A stretch of 8,319 nt of DNA from Lachnospiraceae bacterium (GCA_017540915.1 JAFYAD010000267.1:1-8319), one strand, 5' to 3'; counted from the stretch's first letter, positions 1 to 8,100 are shown. Numbers and translations: made by a program. The notes: a model not told the origin generated them from the letters alone.

Positions 1-704
1 ATCTCCTCGATGAAGCCGTTAACTTTACCTATGTTGCTCTGCTGCTCCACAAAATACCGGCTTGATCTGCCCGCAAAAAACTTTGTCGCAAACATCAGCA
101 CCACGATCATGAAAACAGTCAGTATCGTAAGCGGTATCGACATTACCAGCATACTGATGAACACCGTCACTATAGTGATACCGCTGGAGATAAACTGTAC
201 CATGCTCTGGCTTATCATCTGCCTGAGTGTGTCAATGTCATTGGTGTACAGGGACATAACATCACCATGTGAATGTCTGTCAAAGAAAGATATCGGCAGC
301 TTCTGCATATGCTCGAACATCTTATCTCTTAAGGATCTCAATGTTCCCTGTGTCACATATATCATGATCCTGGAGGAAGCAAATGTACATATGACACCCA
401 GCGCATAGAATACGGCAACTCCTGCGATGGCTCTCTCGAGTCCGCTGAAATCTTTGACATTGCTCAATAGCAGCGGCTTTATGTAATCATCTATCAATGT
501 CTGTATAAACAGTGTACCGCGGACTCCCGCCAGCGCACTTATCACTATACATATCACAACGGCTATCATATGCGGCCAGTATTTGCCCAGGACCATGCCC
601 ATAAGCCTCTTGAATATTCCCATGGGATTTTCAAGCTTTGGTCTCGGTCCCATAGATCCACGCCTTTGGCCTACTTTGACTTCACGAACCTTCTCTTCAG
701 CCAT
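1..704 (-). CDS. ABC exporter half-transporter, second subunit (partial, 3' end outside window)
   Basis: This is the N-terminal 234 codons of a transmembrane-domain/ATPase ABC exporter subunit. The start ATG (704-702) has a strong ribosome binding site, AAGGAGGTG, seven bases upstream. A basic, Gly/Pro-containing tail (residues 1-30, with GQRRGSMGPRP) precedes the membrane domain, as is usual in BmrD/TM288-like subunits. Hydrophobic segments lie near residues 44-68, 88-108 and 165-208. The coupling region LPISFFDRHSHGDVMSLYTND and the later NIGKVNGFIEE stretch are typical of the ABC exporter type 1 membrane domain (PF00664). The reading frame stays open to the left edge. The nucleotide-binding domain lies outside the window, so its catalytic residues cannot be checked. 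It directly follows the other half-transporter gene in the same operon, and the two probably form a heterodimer in the cytoplasmic membrane. The substrate is unknown: drug, lipid or peptide export are all possible. Confidence 0.93.
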   Translation of the reverse strand, partial: MAEEKVREVKVGQRRGSMGPRPKLENPMGIFKRLMGMVLGKYWPHMIAVVICIVISALAGVRGTLFIQTLIDDYIKPLLLSNVKDFSGLERAIAGVAVFYALGVICTFASSRIMIYVTQGTLRSLRDKMFEHMQKLPISFFDRHSHGDVMSLYTNDIDTLRQMISQSMVQFISSGITIVTVFISMLVMSIPLTILTVFMIVVLMFATKFFAGRSSRYFVEQQSNIGKVNGFIEE

Positions 705-711
705 TATGCAT

Positions 712-720
712 CACCTCCTT
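712..720 (-). promoter_or_regulatory. Ribosome binding site overlapping the upstream stop codon
   Basis: On the minus strand AAGGAGGTG spans 720 to 712, seven bases before the ATG at 704. Its first A is also the last base of the TGA stop (722-720) of the preceding ABC gene. Ribosomes finishing the first subunit would therefore cover this site, which suggests translational coupling and matched production of the two subunits. Confidence 0.85.
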
Positions 721-2474
721 CACAGATCAGCGGCAGTTCCGTCGAAATCCCCGTTACCGCCGGTCTGGGACTCATAAACATCCCTGTAGATCTCATTACC
801 GCTCAGCAGATTATCAGGCGTATCAAAAGCATCTATACGCCCCTTATCCATCACTATAACGCGGTCGCATCCGGAAACAGATGAGATTCGCTGAGCTATG
901 ATGATCTTGGTAACTCCCGGTATCTCATCAGCGAAAGCCTTTCTGATCTTTGCATCCGTCGCGGTATCCACCGCAGATGTGGAATCATCCAGGATCAGGA
1001 TCTTTGGATTTTTCAGGAGAGCCCTGGCAATACACAGCCTCTGTTTCTGGCCTCCGGAAACATTGGATCCGCCCTGTTCGATATAAGTATTGTAACCATC
1101 CGGAAATGATGTTATGAAATCGTCCGCACAGGCCAGCTTGCAGGCTCTGACACATTCTGCCTCAGTGGCATCTTCCTTGCCCCACCTGAGGTTGTCTAAG
1201 ATAGTACCGGAAAAGAGAACGTTCTTTTGCAGCACTACGGATACCTGATCCCTGAGTGCTGACATATCGTAGTCTTTTACATTACGTCCACCCACAGACA
1301 CACTTCCCTCAGTGGCATCATAAAGGCGGCTGATAAGACTTACCAGTGTTGATTTGGCCGAACCTGTACCACCTATGATACCTATAAACTCACCCGGCTT
1401 TATCTTAAGATTGATATCCGACAGGATGTTATCTCCCGTCCCTTCCGTATTATACTTGAAATTCACATGATCGAACTCTATAGATCCGTCAGCCACTTCA
1501 AACACCGGTTCTTCCGGATTGGCAAGTGTCGGAATTTCATTCAAAACCTCAGCCACACGATTGGCTGATGCTGAAGACATGATGACCATCATAAAGATCA
1601 TGGACAGCATCATAAGGTTCATCAAGATGTTCATGCAGTATGTCAAAAGACTCATGAGCTCACCGGTCTGAAGGCTGCCACCCACTATCATCTTGGCACC
1701 GATCCAGGATATCAGCATGATGCAGCAATACACCGTAGTCATCATGACAGGTGACATGTAGGTTATCCTCTTCTCCGCCTTCAGGCTGAGATCGTATATG
1801 AGCTTTGAAGCCTTCTTGAAACGCTTTATCTCATAATCTTCCCTGACATAAGCTTTCACAACCCTCATGCCTGCTATGTTTTCCTGAGTGGATGCGTTCA
1901 TCTCATCATATTTGTCAAAGAGCTGTCGAAAATATTTATGTGTGCTCAGCATGATAAATGCCACAACACAAGCCAGGAAAAACACGGCTACGAGATAGAT
2001 TGACGCAAGTCTCGGATTGATGGTAAATGCCAAAACCAAAGCAAACACAATGGAAACCGGCGCACGGAAAGCCATACGCAGCAACATCATGAATGCGTTC
2101 TGTATATTGGTCACATCCGTTGTAAGTCTTGTGATAAGACCTGCCGTCGAAAACTTGTCAATATTCGCAAAAGAATATTTCTCTATATTGGAAAACATAC
2201 CGTAACGCAGATTTTTAGCAAATCCGGCAGATGCCCTCGAACCGTACTTAGCGCCGCCGAGGCCCGTCAAAAGACCTAATGCTGCCAATACGAGGAGTAA
2301 ACCACTCATCTTGAAGATGTAGCCAAGATCCTCGTTTGCGATGCCCACATCTATGATGAAAGCCATAACATATGGTATGAATGTTTCAAGTATTACTTCA
2401 AGCACCATGCATATGGGAGTAAGGATCACATCCTTTTTATACTCCCCTATGTAGGCTGAGAGGGTTTTTAACAT
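720..2474 (-). CDS. ABC exporter half-transporter, degenerate-site subunit (TM287/BmrC-like)
   Basis: This is a complete 584-residue membrane/ATPase fusion. About six hydrophobic segments fall near residues 16-42, 55-75, 130-152, 157-178, 242-266 and 274-300. The ATPase domain runs from about 330 to the end. Walker A is GGTGSAKST (368-376), with Ala where Gly is usual. The Q-loop Gln is 416, the signature SGGQ is 473-476 and the Walker B Asp is 496. The residue after Walker B is Asp497 instead of the catalytic Glu, and the switch-loop position is Gln528 (IIAQRIS) instead of His. Both changes are known from the non-catalytic half of heterodimeric exporters such as TM287/288. I infer that this subunit supplies the degenerate ATP site and that its partner, encoded just downstream, supplies the catalytic Glu and His. 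The start ATG at 2474 follows an AGGAGGAG ribosome binding site. The length is normal for the family. The substrate is not recognisable. Confidence 0.95.
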   Translation of the reverse strand: MLKTLSAYIGEYKKDVILTPICMVLEVILETFIPYVMAFIIDVGIANEDLGYIFKMSGLLLVLAALGLLTGLGGAKYGSRASAGFAKNLRYGMFSNIEKYSFANIDKFSTAGLITRLTTDVTNIQNAFMMLLRMAFRAPVSIVFALVLAFTINPRLASIYLVAVFFLACVVAFIMLSTHKYFRQLFDKYDEMNASTQENIAGMRVVKAYVREDYEIKRFKKASKLIYDLSLKAEKRITYMSPVMMTTVYCCIMLISWIGAKMIVGGSLQTGELMSLLTYCMNILMNLMMLSMIFMMVIMSSASANRVAEVLNEIPTLANPEEPVFEVADGSIEFDHVNFKYNTEGTGDNILSDINLKIKPGEFIGIIGGTGSAKSTLVSLISRLYDATEGSVSVGGRNVKDYDMSALRDQVSVVLQKNVLFSGTILDNLRWGKEDATEAECVRACKLACADDFITSFPDGYNTYIEQGGSNVSGGQKQRLCIARALLKNPKILILDDSTSAVDTATDAKIRKAFADEIPGVTKIIIAQRISSVSGCDRVIVMDKGRIDAFDTPDNLLSGNEIYRDVYESQTGGNGDFDGTAADL

Positions 2475-2545
2475 ACCTTTCTCTCCTCCTGTTTTTTTGT
2501 GATTGTCGTATTATTATTTATTTCCAATTGTCTTTCTTCCGAAGA
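2475..2545 (-). other. Leader of the exporter operon, truncated by the IS
   Basis: This is about 71 bases between the IS left end and the ATG of the first exporter gene. It carries a strong AGGAGGAG ribosome binding site (2490-2483), an A-rich stretch, and an 11-base palindrome abutting the IS. I see no well-spaced -35/-10 pair that I would defend. The original exporter promoter may lie on the far side of the IS, or expression may rely on transcription from the IS. Confidence 0.5.
2483..2490 (-). promoter_or_regulatory. Ribosome binding site of the first exporter gene
   Basis: AGGAGGAG on the minus strand, eight bases before the ATG at 2474-2472. It is nearly a perfect anti-Shine-Dalgarno match, supports this start codon, and indicates potentially strong translation. 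Confidence 0.85.
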
Positions 2546-2565
2546 TATATAGTGCCTGCTAAACA
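2546..2565 (+). repeat. IS left terminal inverted repeat
   Basis: The sequence TATATAGTGCCTGCTAAACA pairs with the reverse complement of 4156-4175 at 19 of 20 positions. The one mismatch is at 2555 (C here, A in the other end). This end lies beyond the transposase stop codon. The first six bases, TATATA, may be target duplication and not IS sequence. Confidence 0.9.
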
Positions 2566-2588
2566 TAAGGGCTTTTTTTCTGTTACCC

Positions 2589-4037
2589 CTACGCTGTAGC
2601 CTCAAATTCTATGAAATACTGCCCGATATGCCCATCGAGCGCCTCTCGCAGATAAAGCACAAAAAAATTGCCCATATCTGCTTTGAAAATATTCGCAGCC
2701 AGTACCGAGAGCGCGATTGAAGTCAAAGTGGTACTGTCGAGCTTTGTCATGATAAGCCCCGCACCAAAACTGTACTTGTCTCGACTAAAGAAACGTTCTA
2801 CCTCTATCCTGTCTGTATTATCCTGATATTCGGCCTTTGTAGACTTTTTATCGTCTTTTCCCGGTCGCCCAAGCTTCGGTCCAGACATTTCAATACCATG
2901 TTCTTTACAAAAAGTCCGATTTGATCTTGTCCGATAGATCTGATCAACAAGCACCCTAGCCGGATAATTGCCTGTTCTTGCCTTGTACCGCTCTATTGCG
3001 TCCTGAAGCTCACAGCCTTCGTTATATGAGTCAAACGATATCTTCTCTAGTCTTGCATGACCTTTCTCGTCTATGCTAACGTCATACTTTGCGCCAAACT
3101 CAGTTGGTGCTTTCGTTTTTCCACGAACTATTGGGCGAATAAACGGCTGACTTATACTCACTATCCTGTTCTCTACACGTTTAACCTTGTTATCATACAT
3201 GTATTTCTGCTGACGATACAACTCCAGAATAACAAGATAATTGTTTATAAACTTATCAGGGAGTGCATATCCGCTCTCCATGTACTTCTCAATATATCCA
3301 AGGTCACGTTTAACATATCCTAACATCTTTCTGACGGTTGCCCGTATTTTCTTTTCTGTACGTTTCTTGGATTTTGCCAAAGCGAGGTAATCCTTACGAG
3401 CCACTTCTCTGTATGTTCTGGGTTTCTTCCACGGATGAAATGACTCGTGAAAGAAATCAATCATCTTTTCAAGCTTTTCTCTTGCTTCGTTCAACAAAGA
3501 GAAATCCTGCGGATATCTGATATTTGACGGTGAGCAGCTTGCATCCATAATCAGCGTGCCCTTGTTGCCGTTTTCATTAACAAGATTTGTTTCTTTTGCG
3601 CGTTCGCTTTCGTTCTCCTCACTATGCTCAGGTGTAGGACCTGCCGTCTTAAGAAAGTCATCGTTGATCCGGTTAACCATTTCCGTGTTTAATCGCTTCC
3701 TGAAATATACAAGTGCCGGAGCCGTAAACGGAGGTTCTTTCGAAAAAGACGGCATTCCCATGAAATACTGCAGATACGGGTTTTCGGTAATCTCTTTCAC
3801 AAGTTTACGGTCTGACAATCCTTTTCTTTTTTGGATGAGAAGTGCTCCGAGTACCATCTGGAAAGACTTTGCAGGATTTCCCTTGCGAGATTTGAAGTTC
3901 TTTGCGTAATCCTTCTCCCACATGCTCCAATCAATGCTATCGGCAAGCACTACCCACTCGTTGCTCTGATCCAGCTGCATTCCGCATGACTGATTAAAAT
4001 CTGTAAATGATATTTGGCGATCCGGTGTTCTATACAT
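2589..4037 (-). CDS. IS5/IS1182-like DDE transposase
   Basis: This enzyme cuts and inserts its own element. From the chosen start (ATG 4037, protein beginning MYRTPDRQISF) it has 482 residues, full length for the group. A DUF772-type N-terminal region includes MVLGALLIQKRKGLSDRKLV and ENPYLQYFMGMP. The DDE catalytic residues are Asp165 in LIMDASC, Asp365 in VLVDQIYRTR, and Glu414 in the classic R-x3-E-x6-K arrangement (RIEVERFFSRDK). No frameshift or internal stop is present, so it looks active. An in-frame ATG at 4094 would add 19 residues but is unlikely: it has no ribosome binding site and lies upstream of or at the predicted transcription start, while ATG 4037 has GGAG eight bases upstream and matches where relatives start. 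Residues 130-160 are a low-complexity, Glu/Asn-rich linker. The family name is from memory; the DDE assignment is firm. Confidence 0.93.
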   Translation of the reverse strand: MYRTPDRQISFTDFNQSCGMQLDQSNEWVVLADSIDWSMWEKDYAKNFKSRKGNPAKSFQMVLGALLIQKRKGLSDRKLVKEITENPYLQYFMGMPSFSKEPPFTAPALVYFRKRLNTEMVNRINDDFLKTAGPTPEHSEENESERAKETNLVNENGNKGTLIMDASCSPSNIRYPQDFSLLNEAREKLEKMIDFFHESFHPWKKPRTYREVARKDYLALAKSKKRTEKKIRATVRKMLGYVKRDLGYIEKYMESGYALPDKFINNYLVILELYRQQKYMYDNKVKRVENRIVSISQPFIRPIVRGKTKAPTEFGAKYDVSIDEKGHARLEKISFDSYNEGCELQDAIERYKARTGNYPARVLVDQIYRTRSNRTFCKEHGIEMSGPKLGRPGKDDKKSTKAEYQDNTDRIEVERFFSRDKYSFGAGLIMTKLDSTTLTSIALSVLAANIFKADMGNFFVLYLREALDGHIGQYFIEFEATA

Positions 4038-4045
4038 GGCTATTT

Positions 4046-4049
4046 CTCC
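4046..4049 (-). promoter_or_regulatory. Ribosome binding site that decides the transposase start
   Basis: GGAG on the minus strand, eight bases before ATG 4037-4035. The alternative in-frame ATG at 4094 is preceded by an AT-rich stretch without any purine-rich site, so this motif favours the shorter protein. Confidence 0.7.
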
Positions 4050-4096
4050 ATTTGGTGCAAGGATAATCCTTGATCCTGTCAACTTTCCATGCATTT

Positions 4097-4125
4097 ATTA
4101 TGCAGCATCTATCGCTCTCAGTCAA
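4097..4125 (-). promoter_or_regulatory. Predicted sigma-A-type promoter of the transposase
   Basis: The -35 element TTGACT (4125-4120) and the -10 element CATAAT (4102-4097) are separated by exactly 17 bases. Each element differs from the consensus at one position. The predicted transcription start is near 4090, giving a leader of about 50 bases before ATG 4037. The site lies inside the IS, about 30 bases from the inner edge of the right inverted repeat. Confidence 0.7.
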
Positions 4126-4155
4126 CAAATATATGGGTTTTCCGTCAATATCATT

Positions 4156-4175
4156 TGTTTAGCAGTCACTATATA
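4156..4175 (-). repeat. IS right terminal inverted repeat
   Basis: Read on the minus strand it is TATATAGTGACTGCTAAACA, matching the left end at 19 of 20 positions. It lies upstream of the transposase promoter. The outer TATATA may be target sequence. Confidence 0.9.
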
Positions 4176-4274
4176 ACCATCATCCCTTGACAGAAGCTCG
4201 TAATATATCGGAATTTGTCTCGATAAATTCAAATGCCTTACCGCCAAACTTCGATTTCAAATAAACAAAAGCGA
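4176..4274 (-). other. Short intergenic remnant between truA and the IS
   Basis: This is about 99 bases with no start codon of any quality and no ribosome binding site. One minus-strand frame runs open from inside the end of truA to a TGA at about 4180, giving a peptide-like string with KFGGKAFEFIETNSDIL. A second frame is also open and reads on into the IS. I see no clear terminator hairpin for the purL-truA transcript. It may be plain intergenic DNA or the 3' scrap of a lost gene. Confidence 0.35.
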
Positions 4275-5162
4275 TCAGTAATCAACCTCGATGAGACACA
4301 ATCCCTTCGCAGGTGCTGTGGGACCGGCGAGTTTGCGGTCGCAGCTGTCGATGATGCGATCAATATCAGAGGGTGACAGCCTGCCGAAGCCGACTTCCAG
4401 CAAGGTGCCTGTGAGAATGCGCACCATGTGCTGCAGAAAGCCGCTACCGTGGAATGTAAAGTATATATATCCTTTGCTGACTTTTATGGTGATATCGTCC
4501 ACCACACGCACGGTGGACTTCTTCATCTTTGTATTTCCGCAGAAGGCTTTGAAATCATGCTCGCCTTTTAAGAGTTCGGCTGCTTTGCGCATGGCGTCCA
4601 CATCCGGCATCTCATCCAGCATGTAAACATACTTGCGCTTGAACACGGGCTTTGTATCTCCTGCGTAGCATGTGTAAAGATAAGTCTTTCCAACTGCGTT
4701 GTATCTGGCGTGGAAACGCTCGCTCGCGATATTTACCGAATCCACGGAAATGTCATCCGGAAGATAGCGGTTCATGTATTTTCTGATCTCATCCGGGTCT
4801 TTATCTGTATCCAGAAAAACCGAAGCCGTCATGGCCTTTGCGCTCACTCCGGGATCGGTGCGGCCCGCGCCGATCAGCTCCACCGCAGGCGGATATTCAA
4901 AGCAACCGTAAAACTGCTGCCAGTCGTAAACATAGCTATCACATTTTTCGTAGCCATCCTTATCGCCGCTGTTGTCTTCAATACCGGCGGTCGGAATTGA
5001 AAGCCTTTCGATCTGCTCCTTTGAGAGTTTCCCTTCCGCAAACAGCATTCTAACCAGCACAGCCTCCAGCTTTCCCTGCACGGTATCTTTACCGGGCTGG
5101 TGTTCCCAGCCCTGATATCTTGTGCCGTCATACGAGATCGTGAGCTTGTAGTTTTGTTTCAT
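4275..5162 (-). CDS. truA: tRNA pseudouridine synthase, TruA family, with internal insertion
   Basis: TruA converts uridines 38-40 of the tRNA anticodon arm to pseudouridine in the cytoplasm. This 295-residue protein shows the N-terminal YDGTRYQGWEHQPGKDTVQG (residues 11-30), the catalytic motif GAGRTDPGVSAKA with nucleophile Asp103, the FHARYNAVGKTYLYT segment (150-164), FLQHMVRILTGTLLEVG (242-258), and the C-terminal GPTAPAKGLCLIEVDY. Typical bacterial TruA is about 245-260 residues. The excess is a hydrophilic insertion at about residues 43-92, between the N-terminal strand region and the catalytic loop. The motif also has Ser where most bacterial TruA proteins have His (GVHA), as in eukaryotic Pus3-type enzymes. 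It may thus be a second, divergent TruA paralogue, and its position specificity could differ. The gene starts 12 bases after the purL stop, with AAGGAAG five bases before the ATG, so it is probably co-transcribed with purL. Confidence 0.93.
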   Translation of the reverse strand: MKQNYKLTISYDGTRYQGWEHQPGKDTVQGKLEAVLVRMLFAEGKLSKEQIERLSIPTAGIEDNSGDKDGYEKCDSYVYDWQQFYGCFEYPPAVELIGAGRTDPGVSAKAMTASVFLDTDKDPDEIRKYMNRYLPDDISVDSVNIASERFHARYNAVGKTYLYTCYAGDTKPVFKRKYVYMLDEMPDVDAMRKAAELLKGEHDFKAFCGNTKMKKSTVRVVDDITIKVSKGYIYFTFHGSGFLQHMVRILTGTLLEVGFGRLSPSDIDRIIDSCDRKLAGPTAPAKGLCLIEVDY

Positions 5163-5167
5163 AAAAG

Positions 5168-5174
5168 CTTCCTT
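5168..5174 (-). promoter_or_regulatory. truA ribosome binding site, adjacent to the purL stop
   Basis: AAGGAAG on the minus strand begins on the base after the purL TAA (5177-5175) and lies five bases before the truA ATG (5162-5160). This supports the chosen start and tight coupling of the two genes. Confidence 0.75.
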
Positions 5175-8100
5175 TTACATAAAGTACTTAACACCCGACT
5201 CGAAGATCTTCATATCCTGCTCGCCATAGATGTTCACAGCTACAGAATCGCCGCGTCTCTCAGAGTGAGCCATCTTGCCGAGGATTCGACCGTCAGGGCT
5301 TGTGATACCCTCGATAGCCATGAATGAACCGTTGACGTTCCACTCTTCATCCATGGTAGGTGTGCCGTCTTCCCTTACATACTGAGTAGCAACCTGTCCG
5401 TTCTCGAACAGCTTCTTAAGCCACTCTTCCGGTGCAACGAAACGTCCCTCACCGTGTGAAGCCGGGTTTGTGTATATACCGCCAAGCTCTGCGCCTGCAA
5501 GCCAGGGTGATTTATTGGTCACTACCTTTGTGTAAACCATGCGGCTGATATGTCTGCCGATGGTGTTGTAAGTAAGTGTGGGTGAATCAGCACTCTGCTC
5601 ACGGATCTCACCGTACGGCACAAGACCTAATTTGATCAGTGCCTGGAAGCCGTTACAGATACCCAGCATCAGACCGTCTCTCTCATTTAAGAGCTTCATG
5701 ACTGCTTCCTTGAGCTTTTCATTTCTGAAAGCGTTGGCAAAGAATTTTGCCGAGCCCTCCGGCTCGTCACCGGCTGAGAAACCGCCCGGGAACATGATGA
5801 TCTGTGCGTTTGCTATCGCCTTTTCAAACTCAGCAACAGAGTCCCTTATATCGCTCTCCGACATGTTCCTGAATACCTTTACGGTAGTGGTTGCGCCCGC
5901 TCTCTCGAATGCCTTCGCCGAATCGTACTCGCAGTTTGTGCCGGGGAATACCGGTATGAAAACATTGGGCTTTGCAACTTTGTTCTTACAGATATATATC
6001 TCTTTTGTATCGTAAAGACCTGTGTTCACAGTTTCTTTTCCCGGTACAGCGACTGTGGGGAATACTCTCTCAAGAGTCTTTGTCCACGAGTCAATAGCCT
6101 CGTTCATGGATATTACCGTTTTTTTGTAAATAAACTGCGCCTTGTCGTTTACATGGCCGATCTCTTCTACCTCAACACCTACATTGCCTGCTGCTTCTTT
6201 GATGCCGGCCAGCACATTTTCACTTACCTCTGCGATGATCTCACCGAAGCCCGGCTTGAAGATATCCTTAGAAGCGATATTTCCGTTCAGCGTTACACCC
6301 AGTTTATTTCCGAAGCCCATCTTTGCAACAGCAGCTGCGATGCCCTTGCCGTCAAGAGCGTATGCAGATCTGATCTTTCCTTCTTTGATGCACTCATTTA
6401 TAAACTTATACAGCTTTAACAGATAATCGTAATCCGGAAGGTCGTACTCATCCTTTTTGATGGTGAAGTGAATGAGCTTATCGCCTGCTGCCTTAAATTC
6501 GGGTGTGATAATCTCTGCTTCACGTGCCACATCAACCGCAAAAGATACCAGTGTCGGCGGAACGTCTATCTCATTGAAGGTTCCGCTCATGGAATCCTTG
6601 CCGCCGATAGAAGCAAGACCGAGAGAAACCTGTGCGTTGTATGCACCCAAAAGCGCAGTGAATGGCTGACTCCAGCGAGACGGATCACTGCTCATGCGGC
6701 GGAAATATTCCTGGAAGGTGAAATGTACTTTCTTTGCATCACCGCCTGATGCCACGATACGCGACAGCGACTCCACAACCGCGTATACTGCGCCGTGGTA
6801 CGGGCTGAAGCTTGAAAGATACGGATCAAAGCCGTATGACATCATGGTGACTGTATCGCACTTTCCTTTCAAAACCGGAAGCTTTGCAACCATAGTCTGA
6901 GTCTCGGTAAGCTGATATCTTCCACCGAAGGGCATGAACACGGAACCTGCTCCGATGGAACCGTCGAAACGCTCCACCAGACCTTTCTGTGAGCAAACGT
7001 TAAGGTCTGACAATGTATCCAGCCATGCAGCCTTGACATCATCTTTATCAAGATCAGCCTTTACCTTCTCTATCTCTATCTTATCGAAGAAGTTGTCCTC
7101 TTTCTTTGGGATCTCTACGAAAACATCGGTCTCCTGATGAGCGCCGTTGGTATCGAGGAAAGAGCGTTTGATATCTACTATCTTCTGACCTCTCCACTTG
7201 AGCACAAGTCTCGGCTCCTCGGTGACAACCGCAACCTTAACCGCCTCAAGGTTTTCCTCTGCAGCATAGCCCATGAACTTATCCAGATCCTTCGGATCCA
7301 GGACAACCGCCATTCTCTCCTGAGACTCTGATATGGCAAGCTCCGTGCCGTCAAGACCTGCGTACTTTTTCGGCACGAGATCAAGATCTACGGTAAGACC
7401 GTCAGCCAGCTCTCCGATAGCAACGGAAACACCGCCGGCACCGAAGTCGTTACATTTTCTGATGATATATGAAACCTCAGGTCTTCTGAAAAGACGCTGA
7501 AGCTTTCTCTCTGTGGGCGGATTGCCCTTCTGAACCTCTGCGCCGCAGACCGCTGTAGACTGGGTGTTATGTGCCTTTGACGAACCTGTGGCTCCGCCGA
7601 TACCGTCACGGCCGGTACGACCGCCCAAGAGCACGATCACATCTCCCGGTCTGCTGTCAAGACGCTGTACTGCGGATCTCGGGGCTGCGCCCATTACGGC
7701 ACCGATTTCCATACGTTTTGCAACATAGTCCGGATGATATATCTCTTTTACATAGCCTGTGGCAAGACCGATCTGGTTGCCATAGCTTGAATATCCGTGA
7801 GCCGCCTCGCGCACCAGCTTTTTCTGCGGAAGCTTGCCCGGGATCGTATCTTTTACAGGCACTGTGGGATCTGCCGCACCTGTGACGCGCATAGCCTGAT
7901 AAACATAGGTACGACCTGAAAGCGGATCTCTGATAGCACCGCCAAGACATGTTGCAGCGCCACCGAAGGGCTCGATCTCTGTGGGGTGATTGTGAGTTTC
8001 GTTCTTGAAGTTTACAAGCCACTCCTCTGTCTCTCCGTCGATCTCTACCGGTACTACGATAGAGCAGGCGTTGATCTCATCGCTCTCCTCCTGATCGGTG

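Larger units (their letters stand above)
2546..4175 (-). mobile_element. Complete insertion sequence, IS5/IS1182-like, about 1.62 kb
   Basis: This is a self-contained element with one transposase gene between matching terminal inverted repeats. The unambiguous core runs from GTGCCTGCT at 2552 to AGCAGTCAC at 4169 (1618 bases). Both ends are bounded by TATATA, which is itself a palindrome, so target duplication and inverted repeat cannot be separated: the duplication could be two, four or six bases. The element has its own promoter just inside the right end. It is visibly AT-richer than the purL gene. It lies between truA and the ABC exporter operon, transcribed in the same direction as both. 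With intact ends, promoter and catalytic residues, it may still be mobile or only recently fixed. The exact ISfinder family (IS5 versus IS1182) is not certain. Confidence 0.88.

Noticed and set aside
10..408. Plus-strand 132-codon open frame and other plus-strand frames across the window
   Set aside because: They lie opposite well-supported minus-strand genes (ABC exporter, transposase, truA, purL), lack ribosome binding sites and show no recognisable domains.
2554..2580. Plus-strand terminator-like GCC...GGGC followed by seven T at the IS left end
   Set aside because: The stem is only three to four pairs with a wobble, there is no plus-strand gene it would serve, and half of it is explained by the IS inverted repeat.
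4187..4206. Plus-strand TTGACA followed by TAATAT, resembling a promoter
   Set aside because: The spacing is only eight bases, and no gene lies on the plus strand downstream.
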